Of a stretch of DNA of 64,000 bases, positions 56,633 through 64,000 are shown piece after piece. The DNA comes from Oceanobacter mangrovi (GTDB lineage: Bacteria > Pseudomonadota > Gammaproteobacteria > Pseudomonadales > Oceanobacteraceae), in contig NZ_JAHXZR010000011.1 in assembly GCF_019740315.1 (NCBI RefSeq), forward strand, positions 62,001-126,000. Reading direction: 5' to 3'. The position numbers and the translations under genes were made by a program. How positions within the stretch are numbered: position 1 is the first letter of the stretch; each line of letters starts with the position of its first letter. The notes under the pieces are model-generated. The model had not been told where the DNA came from. It did no database searches and worked only from the letters and a program-made list of their open reading frames with translations.

Positions 56633-56676
56633 GCCTGTTTGAGCTAACGCCAGCCCCGGCTGATCGTTATTTCCCC

Positions 56677-56711
56677 AACGCCAGCGGGTGACAAGCCCGC
56701 TGGCGTTTTTT
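56677..56711 (+). terminator. Intrinsic terminator of the TraF-family gene
   Basis: A 12-bp perfect stem, AACGCCAGCGGG paired with CCCGCTGGCGTT across a 6-base loop, is followed by a T-run. It separates this gene from cca, which starts about 50 bases later. Confidence 0.92.
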
Positions 56712-56758
56712 ATGCTGCTCAGCTGTTCCATGACTGATGAGCGGTACCTGAATTCCCC

Positions 56759-58000
56759 ATGCAAATTTTCCTTGTTGGCGGCGCAGTCCGTGATGCCCTG
56801 CTAGGACTGGCTGTAAAAGACCGCGACTGGGTGGTTACCGGCGCGACGCCGGAGCAACTGCTGCAACTGGGCTATCAGCAGGTTGGCGCTGATTTTCCGG
56901 TGTTCCTGCATCCCCAAACCCATGAAGAACACGCACTGGCGCGCACAGAACGCAAGTCTGGCCATGGTTATCAGGGCTTTGAGTGCCGTTTCAGTCCGGA
57001 CATCACACTGGAAGAAGATTTACTGAGGCGCGACCTCACCATCAACGCCATGGCGCAGGACAGCGATGGCAACATCATTGACCCTTACGGCGGCCAGCAG
57101 GACTTGCAACAACGACTGCTGCGCCACGTTTCCGATGCTTTTGGTGAAGATCCGCTGCGCGTATTGCGGGTCGCCCGCTTTGCCGCGCGGCTGACACCAC
57201 TGGGTTTTACCGTAGCGCCTGAAACCATGACGCTGATGCAACGGATGGTCGCCGACGGCGAATTGCAGCATCTGGTGGCCGAGCGGGTTTGGCAGGAAAC
57301 CCAGCGCGCGTTACTGGAACCGCATCCTGAGGTTTATTTTCAGGTTCTGCGCCAGTGTGGCGCGCTGGCGGTCTGGTTCAGCGAAATCGACGCCTTGTTC
57401 GGCGTACCGCAACCCGAGCAATATCACCCGGAAATTGACTGCGGTGTGCATGCGCTGATGTCATTGCAGGCCGCCGTCAGACTGTCTGCTGACCTTGCCG
57501 TACGCTGGGCTGCGCTGACCCATGATCTAGGCAAGGCACTGACACCCAACGAGGAATGGCCGCGTCATATCGCCCACGAAAGCCGTGGCATCAAACCTGC
57601 CCAGGCGCTGGCGAAAAAACTCAAGGCACCGAAAGACTGTGCCGAACTCTCCGCGCTCAGCAGCCAATGGCACACCCATGTGCACCGGGCGCTGGAACTG
57701 CGACCAGAAACCATTCTGAAGCTGTTTGATGGCATGGATGTCTGGCGGCGGCCAGAGCGGTTTGAGCAGCTGTTGCTGGTCAGCATGGCCGATAGCCGTG
57801 GCCGTACCGGCTTTGAAGACTGCGATTATCCGCAAGCGGACTATTTACGCGCGGCGCTGCAACAGGCACTGACCGTCGACGCCCGGCAATTGATTGAGCA
57901 AGGAATCAGTGGTGCCGCCATCCGCCCGGCACTGGCACAAGCGCGCGCCAAACAGCTGAGCAGCTGGAAAGCCGCCCGGCAGAGTAATCAGCAGGGCTAG
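56759..58000 (+). CDS. cca: Multifunctional CCA-adding tRNA nucleotidyltransferase
   Basis: Adds or repairs the 3' CCA of tRNAs. The 413-residue protein has the nucleotidyltransferase motif [10 protein letters not shown] with metal site RDW, a tRNA-binding middle part, and an HD phosphohydrolase domain with THDLGK at about residue 255. This is the long gammaproteobacterial form with phosphatase and phosphodiesterase activity. Its stop overlaps the stop of convergent folK. Confidence 0.96.
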   Translation: MQIFLVGGAVRDALLGLAVKDRDWVVTGATPEQLLQLGYQQVGADFPVFLHPQTHEEHALARTERKSGHGYQGFECRFSPDITLEEDLLRRDLTINAMAQDSDGNIIDPYGGQQDLQQRLLRHVSDAFGEDPLRVLRVARFAARLTPLGFTVAPETMTLMQRMVADGELQHLVAERVWQETQRALLEPHPEVYFQVLRQCGALAVWFSEIDALFGVPQPEQYHPEIDCGVHALMSLQAAVRLSADLAVRWAALTHDLGKALTPNEEWPRHIAHESRGIKPAQALAKKLKAPKDCAELSALSSQWHTHVHRALELRPETILKLFDGMDVWRRPERFEQLLLVSMADSRGRTGFEDCDYPQADYLRAALQQALTVDARQLIEQGISGAAIRPALAQARAKQLSSWKAARQSNQQG

Positions 58001-58503
58001 CGAGCGACTGCCAGCAGGGCGGGTTCTTCGTCCAGCATCGGCTTTAATGGCTGATCAGCAACCACCGGCCAATAACTGGCCACCGGTACCCGCCGCAGCG
58101 GACACATCAGCTGCGGTGCGATATCCAGCAAAGGCTTCAGCACAAAGGCAAAACGCCAGATATCCGAACGCGGCAGGGTCTGGCCACCAAACTGGCCGAC
58201 CAGATCGTCATACAGCAGAATATCGAGATCGAGCGCCCGCGAAGAATATTTGGTCGCATTGGGCGCGCGACCAAATTCACGTTCGAGTTTTTTCAGCATC
58301 ACCACCAGTTCGGTGAGTGACAAGTCGGTGCGGCAGCGCACCACCAGATTGATAAAGTCCGGCCCGGCAAAACCGACGGCTGGCGAACGATACCAGGGTG
58401 ACACCTGGTCTAGCTGTACCCGTTTTGCCAGTGCATGCAGACCCTCGGGCACACTGGTGTCCGGTGACAGATTCGAACCTATACCCAGATAAACAACGGC
58501 CAA
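57997..58503 (-). CDS. folK: 6-hydroxymethyl-7,8-dihydropterin pyrophosphokinase FolK
   Basis: Transfers pyrophosphate from ATP to the pterin in folate synthesis. Motifs seen: VYLGIGSNL at the start, the pterin loop [10 protein letters not shown], and [12 protein letters not shown]. The start is taken as TTG at 58503, right after the folB stop, preceded by GGGG; this gives a family-like N-terminus and 168 residues. A GTG five codons earlier, inside folB, is an alternative. It is the last of tsaD-folB-folK. Confidence 0.92.
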   Translation of the reverse strand: MAVVYLGIGSNLSPDTSVPEGLHALAKRVQLDQVSPWYRSPAVGFAGPDFINLVVRCRTDLSLTELVVMLKKLEREFGRAPNATKYSSRALDLDILLYDDLVGQFGGQTLPRSDIWRFAFVLKPLLDIAPQLMCPLRRVPVASYWPVVADQPLKPMLDEEPALLAVAR

Positions 58504-58504
58504 A

Positions 58505-58858
58505 CTAGCATTCCCCACGTTCAATTCTGAGCCCGACCGCTCGCGCCTGCGGCACCACGGCTGGCTTTTCAACCCGGATTGCCAGCCAGCGAATTGCAAA
58601 TTCCTGCTGCAGGGCGGAGGCCAGACGTTCGATCAGGGACTCCAGCAGTTCAAACTGCTGTTGCTGGACAAAATTTTCTACAAACTCGGTAACAGCGGCG
58701 TAGTTCAACGCGAAAGCGAGATCATCAGTAGCAGCGGCCTGACGAATATCCCAGGCCATTTCGAGGTCAAACAGCAACGGCTGATGAACCTGTTTCTCCC
58801 ACTCAAATACCCCGATTACGGCGTCTACTTTCAGGCCATTGATAAAAACCTTGTCCAT
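58505..58858 (-). CDS. folB: Dihydroneopterin aldolase FolB
   Basis: Cleaves dihydroneopterin to the FolK substrate. The 117-residue protein has the family start FINGLKVDAVIGVFEWE and the conserved FALNYAAVTE; the residues of the pterin site (Glu and Lys) are in their expected places. It lies five bases after tsaD and one base ahead of folK, so the three are co-transcribed. plsY, often located beside folB in relatives, is absent here. Confidence 0.95.
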   Translation of the reverse strand: MDKVFINGLKVDAVIGVFEWEKQVHQPLLFDLEMAWDIRQAAATDDLAFALNYAAVTEFVENFVQQQQFELLESLIERLASALQQEFAIRWLAIRVEKPAVVPQARAVGLRIERGEC

Positions 58859-58863
58859 AACCG

Positions 58864-59904
58864 TTACACCTGTTGTTCGGCCAGGGCTGGCAACTCCACC
58901 AGCGGCCAGCGCGGCACTACCTTCACTGCCAGATCAGCCTGTTGTTGAGCCAGCAAGCGGCGCGCTCCGGCATAGGCGATCATGGCACCGTTATCGGTAC
59001 AGAATTCCGGCCTTGGATAGTACACCTCACCCTTGAGAGCGTGGGCAGTTTCACGCAATTGCTGACGCAATTTCTGGTTGGCACCCACACCACCGGCAAT
59101 AATCATTCGATTTATACCGGTTTGTTGCATCGCACGTTTGCACTTAAGCGCCAAAGTATCCACTACCGCCGCCTGAAAACAGGCCGCTATGTCGGCCTTA
59201 TCCTGTTCGGCCAGTACACCATCGACCGCCAGCTCGAGAATTTTGGTACGTACACAGGTTTTCAGACCACTGAAGCTGAAATCCAGCCCGGGACGGTCGG
59301 TCATTGGTCGCGGGAAATCAAAGCGCTTGTCATCCCCCTCATTAGCCAGCTTGCTCAGCGCCGGGCCACCGGGATACGGCAAGCCCATCATCTTGGCCGC
59401 CTTGTCAAAGGCTTCACCGGCAGCATCGTCGAGAGATTCGCCCAGCAGGGTGTATTCGCCAATCGCATCGACCTGTACCAGCTGGGTGTGGCCACCGGAC
59501 ACCAGCAAGGCGATAAATGGAAATTCAGGTGGTGTTTCTTCCAGCATCGGCGCCAGCAAGTGGCCTTCCATGTGGTGCACACCAATGGCAGGCAAGTCCA
59601 GCGACCAGGCCAGACTGCGGCCCATACAGGCGCCAACCAGCAGCGCTCCCACCAGCCCCGGGCCAGAGGTATAGGCAATGCCATCAAGATCGGCAGTGGT
59701 CATACCGGCATCGGCCAGTGCTTCCTTAATCAGTGGCAGCGCCTTGCGAACGTGGTCGCGTGAAGCCAGTTCCGGAACCACACCGCCGTACTCTGCGTGC
59801 ACGGCAATCTGGGAATAGAGTCGATGCGACAGCAATCCCCGTTCGGTGTCATACACGGCAATACCTGTTTCATCACAGGAAGTTTCCAGCCCCAGAACTT
59901 TCAT
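58864..59904 (-). CDS. tsaD: tRNA N6-threonylcarbamoyladenosine transferase subunit TsaD
   Basis: Transfers the threonylcarbamoyl group to A37 of ANN-decoding tRNAs, with TsaB and TsaE. The 346-residue protein opens [11 protein letters not shown], has metal-binding His111 and His115 (HHMEGHLL), and SGGHTQL and GGVGANQ motifs. It is divergent from rpsU, the usual arrangement in Gammaproteobacteria. It heads a short operon with folB and folK. Confidence 0.97.
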   Translation of the reverse strand: MKVLGLETSCDETGIAVYDTERGLLSHRLYSQIAVHAEYGGVVPELASRDHVRKALPLIKEALADAGMTTADLDGIAYTSGPGLVGALLVGACMGRSLAWSLDLPAIGVHHMEGHLLAPMLEETPPEFPFIALLVSGGHTQLVQVDAIGEYTLLGESLDDAAGEAFDKAAKMMGLPYPGGPALSKLANEGDDKRFDFPRPMTDRPGLDFSFSGLKTCVRTKILELAVDGVLAEQDKADIAACFQAAVVDTLALKCKRAMQQTGINRMIIAGGVGANQKLRQQLRETAHALKGEVYYPRPEFCTDNGAMIAYAGARRLLAQQQADLAVKVVPRWPLVELPALAEQQV

Positions 59905-60115
59905 CGAATACCTATATAGATGGCCAAATAGATGACAAAATCACCCGTTCTGGCTCGCTTGCCTTACCCGCTGCAGCGTTTCCTGCACCGCTATAAAGGG
60001 ATTCAATACCGTTATAACGGACCGGATTGCAGCCAAATGTGCCAAACCAACCAACCAAGCCGCCCATAATAAAGCCGGGTTGATCGAAAGCCAACCAAAC
60101 CTGCCGATAAGGGCT
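59905..60115. other. Divergent intergenic region between tsaD and rpsU
   Basis: No gene is seen. It carries the tsaD leader on one side and the rpsU operon promoter on the other. A small inverted repeat, CCGTTATAACGG, lies near 60008-60019. Confidence 0.5.
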
Positions 60116-60144
60116 TTGCAAAATCCAGACAAAGGATTTAGAAT
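60116..60144 (+). promoter_or_regulatory. Candidate sigma-70 promoter of the rpsU operon
   Basis: TTGCAA, 17-base spacer, then TAGAAT. A second perfect -10-like TATAAT lies at 60173, but its -35 is poor. Both are in the right place for rpsU (start 60230). The E. coli operon also has multiple promoters. Confidence 0.6.
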
Positions 60145-60229
60145 GCCCGCCCTCTAACTGGAGCCCGTCCCGTATAATCGGATCAGAGCGGTTCCAACCT
60201 AAGATTTCAGCTAAAACGTAGGTGATTGG

Positions 60230-60445
60230 ATGCCAGCTGTTAAAGTTAAAGAAAACGAACCATTCGACGTAGCACTGCGTCGTTTCAAGCGCGCTTGTGA
60301 AAAAGCCGGTGTACTGTCTGAAGTACGTCGTCGCGAGCACTACGAAAAGCCAACCTGGATCCGTAAGCGCCAGGCTGCTGCTGCCGTTAAGCGTCACCTG
60401 AAGAAAGTACAGCGCGAACAGCGCAAGATGACTCGTCTGTACTGA
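60230..60445 (+). CDS. rpsU: 30S ribosomal protein S21
   Basis: A 71-residue basic protein needed for efficient translation initiation on long-leader mRNAs. The sequence begins [20 protein letters not shown], fully typical. First gene of the macromolecular synthesis operon. Confidence 0.98.
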   Translation: MPAVKVKENEPFDVALRRFKRACEKAGVLSEVRRREHYEKPTWIRKRQAAAAVKRHLKKVQREQRKMTRLY

Positions 60446-60478
60446 TCATTTTAAAGAATCCGGGATCAGGAGCGATCG

Positions 60479-60925
60479 ATGAGTACTCTGGTTGAGCAGG
60501 TAAAGGCTTCCGTCAAGGACGCCATGCGCAACAAACAGAAAGAACGTCTGGGCACCCTGCGTTTGATTACCGCCGAATTCAAAAAGGTGGAAGTTGATGA
60601 GCGGGTTGAAGTAGACGATGCTCGCGCCCTCGCGATTCTTGACAAGATGACCAAACAACGTCGCGATTCCATTAGCCAGTACGCTGGTGCGGGACGCGAC
60701 GATCTGGCAGCCGTTGAACAAGCCGAAATCGACGTGATCAGCGAATTCCTGCCAAAAGCCCTGAGCGATGAAGAGCTGAGCCAGCTCGTTGCTGATGCCA
60801 TTGCACAATCCGGTGCTGCTTCAATGCAGGACATGGGCAACGTTATGGGCATCCTGAAACCACAGGTGCAAGGCCGCGCTGATATGGCGCACGTAAGCCG
60901 AATGGTGAAAGACCAGATCGGCTAA
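60479..60925 (+). CDS. GatB/YqeY domain protein
   Basis: A 148-residue helical protein homologous to the C-terminal domain of GatB. Key segments are AMRNKQKERLGTLRLI, EFLPKALSDEEL and MGILKPQVQGRADM. A direct role in tRNA-dependent amidation is not established for free-standing YqeY; tRNA binding is probable by homology. It lies 33 bases after rpsU and is followed by a terminator before dnaG. Confidence 0.93.
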   Translation: MSTLVEQVKASVKDAMRNKQKERLGTLRLITAEFKKVEVDERVEVDDARALAILDKMTKQRRDSISQYAGAGRDDLAAVEQAEIDVISEFLPKALSDEELSQLVADAIAQSGAASMQDMGNVMGILKPQVQGRADMAHVSRMVKDQIG

Positions 60926-60958
60926 GCAACCGGCTGAACAGCACCGCCAGGGTTTCAA

Positions 60959-60990
60959 GAAAACGCCACTGCCTGTCAGTGGCGTTTTTG
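60959..60990 (+). terminator. Intrinsic terminator between yqeY and dnaG
   Basis: Stem AACGCCACTG / CAGTGGCGTT with a CCTGT loop, followed by a T-run. In E. coli a comparable terminator lies between rpsU and dnaG and lowers primase expression. Here it is placed after yqeY. Confidence 0.9.
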
Positions 60991-61053
60991 TTTTTACTGC
61001 ACAGCCCTAAAATGCACAGCATCAAATTTCACCAGATCAGGTAACCAGGCTGA

Positions 61054-62925
61054 ATGGCAGGCCGTATTCCGCAGTCCTTTATTGATGAGCTTTTGTCCCG
61101 GGTCGATGTCGTCGACGTGGTGGACAGTCGCGTCAAGCTGAAAAAGGCTGGCAAGAACTACTCTGCCTGTTGTCCGTTCCACAACGAAAGCACGCCCTCC
61201 TTCACCGTCAGCCGTGACAAGCAGTTTTATTATTGTTTTGGCTGTGGTGCATCCGGCACTGCGCTCAAATTCGTGATGGAATTCGACGGCCTCAACTTTC
61301 CTGATGCGGTCGAAAAACTGGCGGAATCCGTCGGCCTGAGCGTTCCCAAGGAACAGCAGAGTCGCCAGCTGATTGAACAGCAGAAAGAACAGGAACCCCT
61401 GTATCAGCGGATGCAGGAATCGGCCGAGTTCTTCAGCAAACAGCTGCGCCAGCATGAATCCCGCCAGCGTGCAGTGGACTACCTCAAGGGCCGTGGCCTG
61501 TCGGGTCAGGCGGCCAAGTTCTTTGGCATTGGCTACGCCCCGCCAGGCTGGGACAACCTGCAAAGCGAACTGGCTGACACGCCCGAACACACCAAACAGC
61601 TGGTCAGCTCCGGCATGCTGATCGAAAAAGAAGATGGCCGCACCTACGACCGCTTCCGGGATCGCATCATGTTCCCGATTCGCGATGTGCGCGGTCGTGT
61701 GATTGCTTTTGGCGGGAGAGTACTGGGCGACGAAAAACCCAAATATCTGAACTCGCCGGAAACCCCGGTATTCCAGAAAAACCGCGAGCTCTATGGTCTT
61801 TACGAAGCCCGCAAGATTCGTCAGAAACTGACCCGGGTACTGATCGTCGAAGGCTATATGGACGTCGTGGCACTGGCCGAATTCGGTATCCACTACGCGG
61901 TTGCCACCCTGGGGACCGCGACCAGCGAGCACCACCTGCGGCGACTGTTCAAAATGGTACCGGAAATCATCTTCTGTTTTGACGGCGACCAGGCTGGTCG
62001 GACTGCGGCAGCCCGTGCCATGGAAACGGTTTTACCAGTTCTCGAAGACGGATTGCAGGCCCGCTTCCTGTTTTTGCCCGATGGTGAAGACCCGGACACC
62101 CTGATCCGCAAAGAAGGAAAACAAGCCTTTGAAAATCGGCTGAACAAATCCCGCCATCTGCCCGAGTTCCTGTTTGATCACCTCAAGGAACAGGTTGATT
62201 TTGACACCCTCGATGGCAAGGCAAGACTGGACCAACTGGCCGCGCCCCTGATTTCCCGGATTCCCAAAGGCACCTTGCGTGACCTGATGGTGGCCGAGCT
62301 GGAACGTCAGATCGGCGTCCACAGCCGGGCCATGGACAAACTGGAACAACAGGCTGAACAAGCGCCGCTTGCTACGGTCGAAGCCGATTATCCGACGGCG
62401 ATTCCAGCGTTTATGAACGATGAATTGCCCGATGATCCAGAACACCAGAGCAGTCAGATCGACAGTCGTCTGGCAGCGATGGTTGAACGGGCAATCAGCG
62501 CGCTGGTACGGCATCCATCGCTGGCCGACAAGCTTGAAGTGATCGAGGTAGAAGCCCAGACCGATCGCGAACGACTGCTGCTGGAAATGATCAAAAAGCT
62601 GAGCTCGTCACCTCAGGCCAGCAGTATCGGCTTGCTGATCCAATGGATCGGCACGCCGTATCACCCGGAACTGACCGCCATTGCCAATCAGGGCAACCAC
62701 CAGATCAAACCGGTGCTGGCTGAAATCGAGCAAGTACTGCAGCGTCTGGCGACCCGCAGCACCGAAGCTGAATTTCGTCAGCTGCAAGCGCGCTTTGAAG
62801 ACTCACAGCAGCGCAAGAACATGAGTGAAGACGACATTCGCAAACTAAAAGAACATCAGCGCCAGCGCCGCAATACCGTCGCTGGCCGTGGTGAGATTTA
62901 TCTCAACAACCCGAAACAACGCTAG
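61054..62925 (+). CDS. dnaG: DNA primase DnaG
   Basis: Makes RNA primers for replication. The 623-residue protein has the N-terminal CHC2 zinc motif (CCPFHNESTPSF then YYCFGCGASG), the TOPRIM catalytic core (VEGYMDVVALAE; FDGDQAGR, about 260-345), and a C-terminal DnaB-binding domain (about 470-600). The start ATG at 61054 is 128 bases after yqeY. Read-through past the upstream terminator is probably needed for expression, unless an internal promoter exists. Confidence 0.97.
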   Translation: MAGRIPQSFIDELLSRVDVVDVVDSRVKLKKAGKNYSACCPFHNESTPSFTVSRDKQFYYCFGCGASGTALKFVMEFDGLNFPDAVEKLAESVGLSVPKEQQSRQLIEQQKEQEPLYQRMQESAEFFSKQLRQHESRQRAVDYLKGRGLSGQAAKFFGIGYAPPGWDNLQSELADTPEHTKQLVSSGMLIEKEDGRTYDRFRDRIMFPIRDVRGRVIAFGGRVLGDEKPKYLNSPETPVFQKNRELYGLYEARKIRQKLTRVLIVEGYMDVVALAEFGIHYAVATLGTATSEHHLRRLFKMVPEIIFCFDGDQAGRTAAARAMETVLPVLEDGLQARFLFLPDGEDPDTLIRKEGKQAFENRLNKSRHLPEFLFDHLKEQVDFDTLDGKARLDQLAAPLISRIPKGTLRDLMVAELERQIGVHSRAMDKLEQQAEQAPLATVEADYPTAIPAFMNDELPDDPEHQSSQIDSRLAAMVERAISALVRHPSLADKLEVIEVEAQTDRERLLLEMIKKLSSSPQASSIGLLIQWIGTPYHPELTAIANQGNHQIKPVLAEIEQVLQRLATRSTEAEFRQLQARFEDSQQRKNMSEDDIRKLKEHQRQRRNTVAGRGEIYLNNPKQR

Positions 62926-63199
62926 CCTGGCCAACCCTTAGCGGAACCGGACTCTCCTGTCTCTCGAGTGGAAATATTCCCGAACAGGACTTGAATAGCA
63001 GTTATTAACCCCAACATTACCGAGACGCAGCAGCAAAACCCGAAGTTATAAAAACGCACAGCCAACCCAGCCAAAAACGACCCGATCTGGTCACAAAATG
63101 TGCGGAACTGCCGCGCTGGGGACTGGCCTAAAAGTAGCCAAAAATATATACTTCAGCGCTTTTCTGCTACGCCTGATACCAACGGATCACAGGGCCCCT
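62926..63199. other. dnaG-rpoD intergenic region
   Basis: A 274-base gap with no gene. It holds the candidate rpoD promoter near its end, and no clear terminator after dnaG. Confidence 0.5.
63124..63152 (+). promoter_or_regulatory. Candidate rpoD promoter
   Basis: TGGCCT, a 17-base spacer, and TATACT, in the right place 48 bases before the rpoD ATG. The -35 part is weak (3 of 6). It overlaps an inverted repeat, TGGC...GCCA. Confidence 0.4.
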
Positions 63200-64000
63200 A
63201 TGTCAGCGAATACCCAACAGTCCCGACTAAAAGAACTCATTGCCAAAGGTAAGGAGCAAGGTTACCTGACCTATGCCCAGGTCAATGACCACCTGCCAGA
63301 CGACATTGCCAACCCGGATCAGGTTGAAGACATCATTCGCATGATTAACGATATCGGTATTCCGGTATCTGAAGTTGCGCCAGACGGCGAAGCCCTGTTC
63401 ATGAACGATGCCGCCGACGAAGCCGCCGCTGAAGAAGCTGCTGCTGCGCTGGCATCGGTAGAAAGCGATGTTGGCCGTACTACCGACCCTGTGCGTATGT
63501 ACATGCGCGAAATGGGTACCGTCGAACTGCTGACCCGTGAAGGCGAAATTGTTATCGCCAAGCGTATTGAAGAAGGCATCCGTGAAGTGATGTCAGCACT
63601 GGCCTACTATCCTGGTGCCGTGCAGACCATCCTGACTGCCTTTGCTGAAGCAGAAGACGATCCAAACCGTATTGGTGACATTTTCAACGGCTTTATCGAC
63701 CCATCTGATGAAGATCCTGCACCAGGCCCACAAAGCGGTCCGGAAGCAGAAGCTGCGGCAGACGACAGCGATTCTGACAGCGACAGCGATGACGACGACA
63801 GTGATGACAGCGACAGCAACGAAGCTGAGTCCGGCCTCGACCTGGTTGAAGTAAACCGTCGCTTCCAGGAACTTGCCGATGCTTTCGCAGCTGCGCAGAA
63901 AGCAATCGCTGCCAACGGCCGTGCCAGTATCGACAGCGAAAACGCACTGTCGACCCTGGCTGATATCTTTGCACCAATCAAACTGTCGCCAAAATATTTC
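63200..64000 (+). CDS. rpoD: RNA polymerase sigma-70 factor RpoD, N-terminal part (truncated by window edge)
   Basis: The housekeeping sigma factor. The frame is open from the ATG at 63200 to the window end, 267 codons, and no stop is reached. Region 1.1 (SRLKELIAKGKEQGYLTYA) and region 1.2 (DPVRMYMREMG) are seen, followed by the non-conserved region. That region contains an unusually acidic Asp/Ser run at about residues 188-210. Region 2 and beyond lie outside the window. It is the last gene of rpsU-yqeY-dnaG-rpoD, the expected place. Confidence 0.97.
   Translation, partial: MSANTQQSRLKELIAKGKEQGYLTYAQVNDHLPDDIANPDQVEDIIRMINDIGIPVSEVAPDGEALFMNDAADEAAAEEAAAALASVESDVGRTTDPVRMYMREMGTVELLTREGEIVIAKRIEEGIREVMSALAYYPGAVQTILTAFAEAEDDPNRIGDIFNGFIDPSDEDPAPGPQSGPEAEAAADDSDSDSDSDDDDSDDSDSNEAESGLDLVEVNRRFQELADAFAAAQKAIAANGRASIDSENALSTLADIFAPIKLSPKYF

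Noticed and set aside
60994-61935. Long open frame opposite the start of dnaG
   Set aside because: Antisense to the conserved zinc and TOPRIM region; no start signal.

Overview
The window is an ordinary, gene-dense stretch of a gammaproteobacterial chromosome of moderately high GC. The best guess is a marine Oceanospirillales-type relative of Pseudomonas. Two long blocks match, from memory, the Pseudomonas gene order: rsgA-motB-motA-HDOD-rhdA-psd...fimX-serB-cyclase-like on the left, and murU/amgK-lptD-surA-pdxA-rsmA-apaG-apaH-glpE-prkA-yeaH-spoVR...cca-folK-folB-tsaD-rpsU-yqeY-dnaG-rpoD on the right. No insertion sequence, prophage, integrase, CRISPR array, rRNA or tRNA gene was seen. The first and last genes (rsgA, rpoD) are cut by the window edges.

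Layout. 1-6.3 kb: ribosome assembly GTPase, flagellar stator MotAB, an HDOD signalling protein, rhodanese RhdA and phosphatidylserine decarboxylase. 6.4-9.6 kb: an accessory operon of a DUF3500-like Asp/Ser-rich lipoprotein, a HupE/UreJ-type membrane protein and a small exported protein. 9.7-12.4 kb: the complete EF-P module (efp, epmA, epmB). 12.6-17.9 kb: a FimX-like protein with degenerate GGDEF and EAL motifs, serB with a tiny 56-residue upstream gene, and a membrane protein with a degenerate class III cyclase domain. 17.9-25.4 kb: tapT, uvrA, a CsgD-like regulator, a YajR-like MFS transporter overlapping ssb, and a TauE/SafE permease. 25.7-28.7 kb: an unusual lactate/malate dehydrogenase homologue, a soluble CZB chemoreceptor, a YceF-type Maf nucleotidase and a REP-like repeat block. 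28.7-32.3 kb: type II secretion genes gspN-gspC-gspD without the rest of the cluster.

32.5-44.2 kb: GIY-YIG protein, hemolysin III homologue, ArfB, DjlA, the MurU/AmgK cell-wall recycling pair, then LptD/SurA outer-membrane biogenesis and pdxA-rsmA-apaG-apaH-glpE. 44.5-49.6 kb: the stress/stationary-phase module prkA-yeaH-spoVR behind a sigma-S-like -10 element and a small repeat structure in the leader. 49.7-56.6 kb: accessory genes inserted into the conserved order: a possible 38-residue membrane protein behind an FNR-type box, an outer-membrane barrel-like protein, a diguanylate cyclase, FlgT- and FlgP-like flagellar outer-ring proteins, a gene remnant, and a TraF-family outer-membrane protein. 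56.7-64 kb: cca, folK/folB/tsaD and the macromolecular synthesis operon rpsU-yqeY-dnaG-rpoD.

Themes are motility and surface attachment (MotAB, FlgP/T, FimX, CsgD-like, GGDEF, HDOD, CZB receptor), envelope biogenesis and recycling, and translation quality control (RsgA, EF-P module, ArfB, TsaD, TapT, RsmA). No wholly new multi-gene system is evident. The items most worth following are the remodelled dehydrogenase, the paired degenerate signalling enzymes flanking serB, the DUF3500/HupE operon, and several structured intergenic elements.
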